Source: a virus
Virus record (IMG/VR): IMGVR_UViG_3300030419_002675
Coordinates: 1 to 29,676 of that record
DNA: 29,676 nt
Direction: 5' to 3' (one strand)
Shown here: one piece after another, positions 21,498 to 29,676 of the stretch
Layout of the letters: each line of letters begins with the position of its first letter
How positions within the stretch are numbered: position 1 is the first letter of the stretch
Position numbers and translations under genes: made by a program
Notes under the pieces: model-generated
The model's input: the letters and a program-made list of their open reading frames with translations, nothing else
Told to the model about the DNA's origin: nothing
Databases searched by the model: none

Positions 21498-24400
21498 ATG
21501 CCACAGCAAACCAATCTAAATGTAGCACCATATTTCGACGACTTTGATCCGGCTGATGATTATCATAAGGTGCTGTTTAAGCCTGGATATCCTGTACAGG
21601 CAAGAGAATTAAGCAATCTTCAATCTATACTGCAAAATCAGATTGAAAAGTTTGGTCAACACTTTTTTAAAGAAGGTGCAAAAGTAATACCTGGAAATAC
21701 TGGATATACTCAGATATATAAGTGCGTTCAATTAGATAATAATTTTCAAGGAATTCCTGTATCTGCATATATTGATCAATTAATTGGCACACAAATTACA
21801 GGAGAGATATCTGGAGTAACAGCAGTTGTTGATAAAGTTTTACTTGCTGAAGATTCAGATAGAAATAATCTTACTCTTTATATTAATTACTTAAAATCAA
21901 ATACAAGTAATAATTCAACTGAAGTATTTTCTGATGGTGAAAATTTACTTACAAATGTAACTATTAGTTCAGGATTACTTGGGAATACCACTATAGCAGG
22001 TGGTAGTCCATTTGCTGTAACAATTGCAAGTGGGGCTGCAGCAACTGGATCTGCTTTCCAAATTCAAGAAGGTGTTTATTTTATTCGTGGAAATTTTGTT
22101 ACTGTAGAATCAGAAACTCTTATTCTTGATCAATATTCTAATACTCCTAGTTATAGAATTGGTTTAAATGTACAGGAGCAGATAATTACTCCTGATATGG
22201 ATGAGACTTTGAATGACAATTCTCAAGGATATAATAATTATGCTGCACCTGGAGCGGATAGATTAAAGATAACTACTAGCCTATTTAAAAAATCTTTAGA
22301 TAATTTTGATGATGATAATTTTATAGAATTAGGGTCAGTTAATGCTGGACGGTTAAAAGCAGTAACTAGATCTGGATTTGGTGTAGGTCCGAATGGTGGA
22401 GTATTTTACGAGGATTTGGAAAATGTTCTTGCAAGAAGAACTTATGCAGAATCTGGAGATTATTATACTGCACCCTTTGATATTACTGCTTTAAATTCTT
22501 TAAATGATAATGTTGGTAATAGAGGAGTATTTCAGGAAGGACAATTTACCCCAGGAGGAAAAACTCCTGCTGAGGATTTAGCAATATATAAAGTTTCCCC
22601 AGGTAAAGCTTTTGTTAGGGGATATGAAATTGAAACAATAAATCCAACTTTTTTGGATGCGCCTAAAACTAGAACAGTTAATACTGTTGATTCTCAGCAA
22701 ATTACATATAATACAGGTCCAACTCTAAGATTAAATAATGTTTATGGATCACCTACTATAGGAATTGGTAATACTTATACTGTAAGTCTTAGAAATCAAA
22801 GAGTTGGTGTAAACAGCAGAACAGTAGCAGGAGATGAAATCGGTGTTGCCAGAGTATATGATATGGCAATGGAGTCAGGATCATATGATGCAACCAATTG
22901 GAAATTAAATGAATGGGATATTGCCTTATATGATATACAGACAGTAACTAATATTACTTTAAACCAACCTATTTCTCTTACTACTCCAGTTTATATTAAG
23001 GGTGCTAATAGTGGTGCGACTGCATGGCTTAAAGATTCCGTTACTTCAGGATTAGGATTAACTGTTTATGAATATGATGGAACTTTCATTAAAAATGAAG
23101 CACTTATTTTTAATGGAGACACAGATGGAAGAATTGCAATAGCAATTACTGCTGAAAGTTTAAAGAATGTAAAATCCATATATGGATCTAATGATAAGGC
23201 TGTTGGAACTGCTAATACTTTTGCTGCAGATGTAATGCAGGAAATAGAATATCATGTTGGATTGGCAACTATTGGTGCAGCATTGCAAGGTGGTATAGCA
23301 ACTGTAACTGCTTTTGATCCTAATTTTGTTGGGATTGCGACTATTAATGATTTACTTTGTTTTAATGATTCTTCATTAGGACAATATCCAACATATGCAA
23401 GAGTTACTGCAGTTAATGCAAATACTGTTGAGATTGTTGGAGTTGCTACTGTAACAGGATTTGCTAATGGTGGATTATCTACTACTACTGCTAGTACTCA
23501 GGTAGAAGATCTTAAGATATTACAAACAGAGCTTCAAACATCAACGGATAATACTTTATATACAGAACTTCCAAGAACTAGTATTTCTGATGTTGATTTA
23601 ACAAATGCTTCTCTTTCTATTAGAAAAACCTATACAGTTAATATTAGTGGTAATAAGTTATCTTCTCCAGTTTCTTGTGGAGCAAGTGAAACTTTCTTAG
23701 GATTTGATGAAGAAAGATATTCATTAGTTAGATCTGATGGTCAAACTGAAGCACTTGATAGTGGTGATTTAATTTTTACTGATGGTACTTCTTTACAAAT
23801 TTATAATTTAGGAGCAAATGATACTGGTGCAACTCTTGTTACAACTGTTAAAAAATTAAAACCAACAGCAAAAGATAAATTAAAGAATAGTGTTAATTCT
23901 GTAATTGTTTCTAAGTCTTCTACTGAAGGGTCTGGTATTGGAACGACAACTTTCAATGATGGATTGGATTATGGTGGTGGTGGGTATCCATATGGAACTA
24001 GAGTTCAAGATGAAATTATATCACTGAATGTCCCTGATATTATTGAAATTCATGGGGTTTTTGAATCATCTGATACTGGAGCAGCATCTGCACCTAAGAT
24101 GACTCTTACTTCATTAACTAGTGCATCAACTACGACTGCAGAGTTAATAATTGGAGAACAGGTAGTTGGACAAGTATCAAATGCTGTTGCTATTGTAGCG
24201 GAGAAAGTATCTAATTCTTCTTCTCAAATTGTTTATATCTATAAGAATGATGTAACTTTTAAAGAGGGAGAAACTGTTATATTCCAAGAATCTAACGTAG
24301 AAGGACAAATTAATACTTTAGATGCTCCAAGTTTTGATGTATCTTCAGAGTATACTTATAGTACTGGACAAGAGAGTACTTTCTATGACTATGGAATAAT

Positions 24401-27400
24401 TAAGAGAAAGTCTGATGCTGATGCTCCTACAAGACAGCTTAAAGTATACTTTATGAGTGCATATTATGCCACTACAGATAGTGGAGATATCACAACTGTA
24501 AATTCATATGATGATTTTGATTATGGCACAGAAATTAAATCGGTAGATGGTGTATTTAATGCTGACATGATTGATATCAGACCTAGAGTATCTGATTACA
24601 CCGTTGCTGAAAATACAAGATCTCCATTAGAATTTTATGGAAGGGCATTTAATGGAGCTGGAAATTCTGCAGGGAATGTCTTAGCATCTGATGAAACTAT
24701 TGTAGTTGCATATTCAAATTATCTTGGAAGAGTTGACAGAATTTTCTTAACGAAAGATGGAAAATTCCAAGTAAATTATGGTACTCCTGCTGATGAACCT
24801 GAGAAGCCAGGTCCAGTTGATGATGCTATAGAAATTGCTACTATAACATTACCACCGTATGTTTATAATATTAGTCAGGTAGGTGTCAAATACCAAGACC
24901 ATAAGAGATATCAGATGAAAGATATCAGGAAACTTGATGATAGGATCAAGAATCTTGAATATTATACTGCTCTTTCAGTATTGGAAACAAATACCGCTAA
25001 CATGTTTGTAGCGGATGCTGATGGTTTGAATAGATTTAAATCTGGTTTCTTTGTTGACAATTTCACTGGATTCCAACCACAAGAAACAGCAGTAACTCTT
25101 AAGAATAGTATTGATAGAAAATATAAGCAGTCCCGACCTACACATTATACAAATTCAGTTGATTTAATGTTTGGTCCTGTAACCAATACAGACCCAACTG
25201 ATGATTTAGCTTTTACTGCAATTGAAGGACTTAATGTAAGAAAACAGTCTGATATTGTAACTTTAGATTATTCTGAAGTTGAATATATTAAACAGTCATT
25301 TGGGACAAGAAGTGAAAGCGTAACACCTTTCTTGATTAGTTTTTGGCAGGGAAGTCTTGAATTAACTCCTGCATCTGATACGTGGACTGACACGGTAAGA
25401 TTAGAAGCTAAGACAATTGAAATTGAAGGTGATTATGAGCGTACTATGGAAGATGCAGCGAGGACTATGAATGTAGATCCTCAGACTGGATTTGCACCTA
25501 CTGTTTGGAATTCATGGGAGACTAATTGGACAGGACAAGATATTGTAGAAACAACAAGAGTTAGAACTATTAGTACTGGTGGTGAGTTCCGAGGATGGAT
25601 GGGTCAACCTGGTGGTGGAAGAAGAAATGTATTTGGAACTAGAACAAACACGACAGTTGAAGAGACAGTATTGAGTGGTAGAAGGACTGGAACTGAATCA
25701 CGAACAGGGATGCGAACTGTTGTTACTGAGCATTGGGATAGAACTTCTGTTGGTGATAGAACTGTAAGTAAGGAGTTACTTCCTTATTGTAGATCAAGGA
25801 ATATAGAATTTGTTTCTAAGAGGATGAAGCCTCTTACTAGAATGTATGCATTCTTTGATGGTCAGGATGTTACAAAATGGTGTGTACCAAAACTTATTGA
25901 AATTAGTATGACTTCTGGTGCATTCCAGGTTGGAGAAAAGGTTAAGGGATATGTTAGACCAACTGGTTTAAATCCTGTAGGTCCTTGGAGTCAATCAGGA
26001 TTAGATCCAACGATCATCTTTAGAGCGGCTCAGATAAACCATAAAGAGGGTCCTTATAATCTTCCTACTAAAGTTTATCCAGAAGATCCTTATTCACAAC
26101 TACCCCTTTCTTCATCTTATGCATCTACTTCAACTGTTGTAAATGTAGATACTTTCTCACTAGCCCAAGAAGCACAAGGAGATTATTATGGGTGGATTGA
26201 AAGTGGAATGGTTCTTAAAGGAGAATCTTCTGGAGCAGAAGCAACTGTTACAGATCTTCGACTTATTTCTGACTTAGCAGCAGATATTAGTGGAAGTTTC
26301 TTTATTCCCAATCCAAATAATATTGATTACCCAAGATTTGAGGTTGGTAGTAAGGTCTTTACACTTATAAATGATGAAGATAATGATCAAGATAATTGTA
26401 CTACTATTGCTGAGGAATCATATACTGCAGCAGGAACTCTTGAGACGGTTCAAGAAAATATTATTGCTGTTAGAAATGCAAGAATTGAACAAAAACAGGA
26501 ATTCCAAGAGAGACATGTTTCAGAACTTTTAGATGGTGAAGTAATTGCTTCCAGAACACTTGGCGTAACTCAAGAGAGAGTTATTATTGGATGGTATGAC
26601 CCTCTAGCACAATCTTTCTTAGTTGAAGATGATACTGGTGTTTATTTGACTAAGTGTGACGTATTCTTCCGTTCTAAGGATGACATGGATATTCCATGTG
26701 TATTCCAGATAAGATCAATGGAGAATGGATTCCCCACACAACATATTCTTCCTTTCTCTGAGATTGTACTAGCACCTGATGATATTACAACTTCTGCTGA
26801 TGGATCTGTTGCTACTACTATTGAATTTAAATCTCCGGTTTATTGCGAACCAGGGAAGGAATATGCAATTGCTTTGGCATCAAACTCAACGAAATATAGT
26901 GTTTATATTTCAAGAATAGGTGAGCAGGATCTTATTACTCAGACCTTTATTTCCAACCAGCCTTATTTGGGATCACTCTTTAAGTCCCAGAATGCTTCTA
27001 CATGGGAAGCAAGTCAGTGGGAAGATCTTAAATTTACTCTTTATAGAGCAGATTTCGTAGACTCAGGAACTGTAGAACTTTATAATCCAACTCTTTCAAA
27101 AGGAAATGATCAAATTCCTCAATTAATGCCTCAATCTTTAGCATTAAATTCTAAAGAAGTTAGAGTGGGACTTGGTACTACAGTAGCAGACGGTGGACTT
27201 AGACCTGGTAATGTAGTTTATCAGATGGGAACTCAAGCTAGTGCTAATTTAGTTGGAGTAGCAGGAACTGTAACTAGTTTGGCTATCACTAATGCTGGAT
27301 TGGGATATTCTCCTTCCGATGGACAAGTTACTTATAGTGGTGTTAATTTAGTTACTCTTACTGGTAATGGTAGAGGAGCAACTGCTGATATTACTATCAA

Positions 27401-29075
27401 TAGTGGATCTATTGTTGCTTCTGGTGCAACAATTAATGCTGGTGGTTCTGGTTATGTTGTAGGCGATGTAGTTGGGTTTAATACTATTGGATTAACCACT
27501 CAAGGAAGAAATGGAAGATTATCTATTGTTTCTGTTGGTGGTACAAGTGAACTAGTTCTAAACAATGTTCAGGGCAACTTCGTGGTTGGATCTGCTAAGA
27601 CAGTAATGTATATTGATACTGCTAATGCTGTTAAAGTATTGAATGCTAGTCATGGTGGAGATGTCCAGATAAATGCAGTTAATAGTGTTACTGGTAAGGA
27701 TGGTTTGCATATTAAAGTAAATCATAAGAACCATGGTATGTATTGGTCAGATAACCAGGTTGAGATTTCTGGAGTAGAAAGTGATATTAAACCTACTAAA
27801 CTTGCTGTTGCTTATGCTTTAGGGGATACTGGATCCATATCGGTTGATAATGCATCCGGATTTGAAACTTTTGAGAATGTAGGTGTTGGAACTACTAATA
27901 CTGGATTCCTTAAGATTGGAGATGAAATTATTGAATATACTTCAGTTTCTGGTAATATAATTGGCGGAAATGTTGTACGGGCACAATCAGTTGTTGGTAG
28001 TGGTGAAGGTATATCCTATCCAGTAGGAACTCCCGTTTATAAGTATGAACTTGGTGGAGTTAATCTGGCAAGAGTCAACAAAACTCATAATTTAAGTGAT
28101 GTAACGGTTGCAAATCCAATTACATATGATTCATATTATATTAAGTTGGATATGTCTTCTATATGGGATGACAATCAAGCTAATGATAATAGGAGTAATG
28201 ATGTTGGATATCCTCAACTATTCTTGAATAATAATAAGTCATGTGGTGGATACAAGATAAGAGCATCTCAAAATATGCCTTTTGAGCTTATTAGACCACT
28301 TATTCATAATGTAACCGTTCAGGGATGTTCACTAAGTGGAGAACTTAGAACGACTACTAGTAAGAGTTTTAGTGGAAATGAAATTCCTTGGATTAATAAT
28401 GGATTTGAACCAATTTCCTTAAATCAAACTAATTATCTTACTACTCCTAGAATGATTGCATCCAAGGTTAATGCAACTGCTAAATTAGGTACTCTTCCTG
28501 GTGAAAAATCATTACAATTAAGGTTATTCCTTAATACTTCAGATTCTCGTATAAGTCCAGTTATTGATGCTCAGAGATGTAGCGTTATTACTACTTCAAA
28601 TAGAGTGAATAATGTAATTACAAATTATGCAACAGATGCTAGAATTAATACTATTGATACTGATCCTACTGCATGTCAGTATATTTCTAAAGAAATCAAA
28701 CTGGAAAATGCAGCATCTTCTCTAAAAGTAATGGTAGATGCTCATATTCATAAGGAATCGGATATCAGAGCATTCTATGCAATTAGTGATCAGGATGCGT
28801 TTGAACCAATCTTTACACCATTCCCAGGATATGCAAATCTCAATGTAAGAGGTCAAATAATTGATCCTTCAGAGAATAATGGAGAGTCTGACAAATTAGT
28901 TACTAAGTCCAATGGTTATGGATTTGATAGTGGAAATATGCCATTTAAAGAATATACTTTTACTATTGATAGATTGCCTACATTCAGGACTTATAGAATT
29001 AAGATTGTAATGACTTCGAATAGTCAAGTTTATGTACCTAGAATGAGAGAACTGAGGGTAATTGCATTAGCATAA
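21498..29075 (+). CDS. Giant DUF4815-type virion structural protein, 2525 aa
   Basis: The N-terminus (about 12-66, containing FDDFDPADDYHKVLFKPGYP and QARELSNLQSILQNQIEKFG) is the signature of DUF4815 proteins, large tail or baseplate components of T4-like marine phages. Later landmarks are a helical segment DIRKLDDRIKNLEYYTALSV (about 1142-1161), an Arg/Thr-rich patch (about 1370-1415), YCRSRNIEFVSKRMKPLTRM then FFDGQDVTKW (about 1427-1456), WYDPLAQSFLVEDDTGVYLT (about 1699-1718), a Gly-Tyr module (about 1925-1990), and a C-terminus ending FRTYRIKIVMTSN and PRMRELRVIALA. The last four blocks recur in many phage structural proteins. By position after gp8 it may do the job of T4 gp10 or support fibres, but I see no gp10 sequence. 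No Shine-Dalgarno; the ATG is 6 bases after gp8. Confidence 0.85.
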   Translation: MPQQTNLNVAPYFDDFDPADDYHKVLFKPGYPVQARELSNLQSILQNQIEKFGQHFFKEGAKVIPGNTGYTQIYKCVQLDNNFQGIPVSAYIDQLIGTQITGEISGVTAVVDKVLLAEDSDRNNLTLYINYLKSNTSNNSTEVFSDGENLLTNVTISSGLLGNTTIAGGSPFAVTIASGAAATGSAFQIQEGVYFIRGNFVTVESETLILDQYSNTPSYRIGLNVQEQIITPDMDETLNDNSQGYNNYAAPGADRLKITTSLFKKSLDNFDDDNFIELGSVNAGRLKAVTRSGFGVGPNGGVFYEDLENVLARRTYAESGDYYTAPFDITALNSLNDNVGNRGVFQEGQFTPGGKTPAEDLAIYKVSPGKAFVRGYEIETINPTFLDAPKTRTVNTVDSQQITYNTGPTLRLNNVYGSPTIGIGNTYTVSLRNQRVGVNSRTVAGDEIGVARVYDMAMESGSYDATNWKLNEWDIALYDIQTVTNITLNQPISLTTPVYIKGANSGATAWLKDSVTSGLGLTVYEYDGTFIKNEALIFNGDTDGRIAIAITAESLKNVKSIYGSNDKAVGTANTFAADVMQEIEYHVGLATIGAALQGGIATVTAFDPNFVGIATINDLLCFNDSSLGQYPTYARVTAVNANTVEIVGVATVTGFANGGLSTTTASTQVEDLKILQTELQTSTDNTLYTELPRTSISDVDLTNASLSIRKTYTVNISGNKLSSPVSCGASETFLGFDEERYSLVRSDGQTEALDSGDLIFTDGTSLQIYNLGANDTGATLVTTVKKLKPTAKDKLKNSVNSVIVSKSSTEGSGIGTTTFNDGLDYGGGGYPYGTRVQDEIISLNVPDIIEIHGVFESSDTGAASAPKMTLTSLTSASTTTAELIIGEQVVGQVSNAVAIVAEKVSNSSSQIVYIYKNDVTFKEGETVIFQESNVEGQINTLDAPSFDVSSEYTYSTGQESTFYDYGIIKRKSDADAPTRQLKVYFMSAYYATTDSGDITTVNSYDDFDYGTEIKSVDGVFNADMIDIRPRVSDYTVAENTRSPLEFYGRAFNGAGNSAGNVLASDETIVVAYSNYLGRVDRIFLTKDGKFQVNYGTPADEPEKPGPVDDAIEIATITLPPYVYNISQVGVKYQDHKRYQMKDIRKLDDRIKNLEYYTALSVLETNTANMFVADADGLNRFKSGFFVDNFTGFQPQETAVTLKNSIDRKYKQSRPTHYTNSVDLMFGPVTNTDPTDDLAFTAIEGLNVRKQSDIVTLDYSEVEYIKQSFGTRSESVTPFLISFWQGSLELTPASDTWTDTVRLEAKTIEIEGDYERTMEDAARTMNVDPQTGFAPTVWNSWETNWTGQDIVETTRVRTISTGGEFRGWMGQPGGGRRNVFGTRTNTTVEETVLSGRRTGTESRTGMRTVVTEHWDRTSVGDRTVSKELLPYCRSRNIEFVSKRMKPLTRMYAFFDGQDVTKWCVPKLIEISMTSGAFQVGEKVKGYVRPTGLNPVGPWSQSGLDPTIIFRAAQINHKEGPYNLPTKVYPEDPYSQLPLSSSYASTSTVVNVDTFSLAQEAQGDYYGWIESGMVLKGESSGAEATVTDLRLISDLAADISGSFFIPNPNNIDYPRFEVGSKVFTLINDEDNDQDNCTTIAEESYTAAGTLETVQENIIAVRNARIEQKQEFQERHVSELLDGEVIASRTLGVTQERVIIGWYDPLAQSFLVEDDTGVYLTKCDVFFRSKDDMDIPCVFQIRSMENGFPTQHILPFSEIVLAPDDITTSADGSVATTIEFKSPVYCEPGKEYAIALASNSTKYSVYISRIGEQDLITQTFISNQPYLGSLFKSQNASTWEASQWEDLKFTLYRADFVDSGTVELYNPTLSKGNDQIPQLMPQSLALNSKEVRVGLGTTVADGGLRPGNVVYQMGTQASANLVGVAGTVTSLAITNAGLGYSPSDGQVTYSGVNLVTLTGNGRGATADITINSGSIVASGATINAGGSGYVVGDVVGFNTIGLTTQGRNGRLSIVSVGGTSELVLNNVQGNFVVGSAKTVMYIDTANAVKVLNASHGGDVQINAVNSVTGKDGLHIKVNHKNHGMYWSDNQVEISGVESDIKPTKLAVAYALGDTGSISVDNASGFETFENVGVGTTNTGFLKIGDEIIEYTSVSGNIIGGNVVRAQSVVGSGEGISYPVGTPVYKYELGGVNLARVNKTHNLSDVTVANPITYDSYYIKLDMSSIWDDNQANDNRSNDVGYPQLFLNNNKSCGGYKIRASQNMPFELIRPLIHNVTVQGCSLSGELRTTTSKSFSGNEIPWINNGFEPISLNQTNYLTTPRMIASKVNATAKLGTLPGEKSLQLRLFLNTSDSRISPVIDAQRCSVITTSNRVNNVITNYATDARINTIDTDPTACQYISKEIKLENAASSLKVMVDAHIHKESDIRAFYAISDQDAFEPIFTPFPGYANLNVRGQIIDPSENNGESDKLVTKSNGYGFDSGNMPFKEYTFTIDRLPTFRTYRIKIVMTSNSQVYVPRMRELRVIALA

Positions 29076-29293
29076 TGTATAATATTGACGGAAACAAAGA
29101 TCTTGCTAGAGATCCAAGAACGAGTTCAATAGTTAATGTTAATGATCATGATTATGAACATTATATTGCATCTCGTCACGCAAAAAAAGTAAAACGTGAA
29201 AGAACAGACAATATGGAACAGGATCTTGCTAATCTAAAAAGTGAAATGAGTGAAATCAAATCTCTACTTAAGGAATTAGTCCATGGCAACTAA
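29075..29293 (+). CDS. Small coiled-coil protein of the baseplate cluster, 72 aa
   Basis: The ATG shares one base with the stop of the giant gene (TAATG). The first half, NIDGNKDLARDPRTSSIVNV then a basic stretch (SRHAKKVKRER), is polar. The second half, NMEQDLANLKSEMSEIKSLL then KEL, has heptad-like hydrophobic spacing and should form a coiled coil. Small proteins with this LARD-x-x-T ... LK-x-E-[LM]-x-E-IK-x-LLKEL pattern occur in T4-like cyanophages next to structural genes as I recall; the role is unknown, perhaps assembly or a minor structural part. Its end overlaps the next gene by 11 bases. Confidence 0.8.
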   Translation: MYNIDGNKDLARDPRTSSIVNVNDHDYEHYIASRHAKKVKRERTDNMEQDLANLKSEMSEIKSLLKELVHGN

Positions 29294-29676
29294 GAAGATA
29301 ACTTTTGATCCATCTGCAGGAGTTCCTGTAGCATCAAATTTAACCATTTATACTGGGGCAGATTTTAGTGCTATATTTACTATAGTAGATACATCAGACG
29401 CAGCATTTAATCTTTATTCTGATAGTGCCGCTTGGACTGGTTCTTCTCAGGTACAAAAAGGTGCCGGTGTAGCAGCGACAACAACTCCAGCAGGAACTTT
29501 TGTTGTAGGAGTTGATACAAGTGCTGGTAAGATTTCTTTATCCATGGGTTCTACTGATACTTCATCTCTTGCACAAGGGAGGTATTTGTATAATGTTTTA
29601 GTTGGTACTGGAGCATCTATTTACAATATGATAGATGGTAATATCCGTGTTTACACAGGTATTTCCTCTGCACCCT
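29283..29676 (+). CDS. Beta-rich virion structural protein, C-terminus cut by window
   Basis: The ATG at 29283 overlaps the previous stop by 11 bases, and the frame stays open to the window end (131 codons visible). The sequence is Thr/Ser/Gly-rich and beta in character: NLTIYTGADFSAIFTIVDTS, then a Ser/Ala-rich insert, GKISLSMGSTDTSSLAQGRY, YNVLV, and NIRVYTG. The order strand-(D-x-x-D), GxIxLSL, T-x-x-L-x-x-G-x-YxYxV, V-x-V-x-x-G is typical of small Ig-like or upper-baseplate-type domains in phage tails. Position after the DUF4815 giant supports a baseplate or fibre-attachment role. The exact family is not identified. Confidence 0.75.
   Translation, partial: MATKKITFDPSAGVPVASNLTIYTGADFSAIFTIVDTSDAAFNLYSDSAAWTGSSQVQKGAGVAATTTPAGTFVVGVDTSAGKISLSMGSTDTSSLAQGRYLYNVLVGTGASIYNMIDGNIRVYTGISSAP

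Noticed and set aside
21498-29075. Calling the 2525-residue protein T4 gp10
   Set aside because: Its position after gp8 suggests this, but the gp10 N-terminal motif is in the 578-residue protein and this one has the DUF4815 signature instead.
1-29676. CRISPR array, tRNA gene, insertion sequence or integrase
   Set aside because: No evenly spaced identical repeats, no cloverleaf with a CCA or T-arm signature, and no transposase or recombinase motifs were seen. The repeats present are diverged protein modules within genes.

Overview
The window looks like part of the genome of a T4-like (contractile-tailed) cyanophage, one that infects marine Synechococcus or Prochlorococcus. The DNA is AT-rich, every supported gene is on the + strand, genes abut or overlap, and there are no host-type metabolic genes. 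The diagnosis rests on baseplate-wedge proteins alignable by eye with T4 gp25, gp6, gp7 and gp8, on a DUF4815-type giant structural protein, on a YHYH-type domain, and on small proteins of a kind I recall from cyanomyoviruses. Family comparisons come from memory, not from a search. A closely related marine T4-like phage of another host is possible.

Left part (1 to about 3155): small genes in three transcription units. Unit 1 has a TATAAATA late-type motif and a perfect TTGACA-17-TATAAT promoter, then three tiny genes (176-349, 333-509, 578-706; two overlap) and a hairpin/T-tract terminator at 733-767. Unit 2 has a TTGACA-17-TATGAT promoter at 805-833, a leader of about 210 bases with three TATATAAAAAA elements, and two genes (1049-1273, 1275-1673). 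Unit 3 has a second perfect TTGACA-17-TATAAT promoter at 1694-1722. It contains a probable GT-A glycosyltransferase, four small genes chained by close spacing and ATGA or longer overlaps (one a 27-residue membrane peptide), and a terminator at 3130-3155. Five of the genes in this part are under 60 codons and easy to miss.

Right part (about 3160 to the end): the late baseplate cluster. Late-type motifs (xTAAATA, AATAAATA) lie just upstream of 3192, gp25, the gp9/gp10-like gene and gp8. Most of these genes show no Shine-Dalgarno sequence. The order is small acidic protein, gp25, gp6, a 4127-residue gp7-like giant, a 578-residue protein with a gp9/gp10-type N-terminus, gp8, a 2525-residue DUF4815-type protein, a 72-residue coiled-coil protein and a truncated beta-rich structural gene. 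gp25, gp6 and gp7 form the inner baseplate wedge in T4 and gp8 binds it; the other proteins probably decorate the wedge and connect fibres.

The most interesting feature is the architecture of the giant proteins. The gp7-like protein carries recognisable gp7 sequence only in its first ~230 residues. The remaining ~3900 residues are mainly divergent beta-rich modules plus a YHYH-type domain. The same module families recur inside gp8 and the 2525-residue protein, which suggests a shared, recombining module pool across the baseplate.
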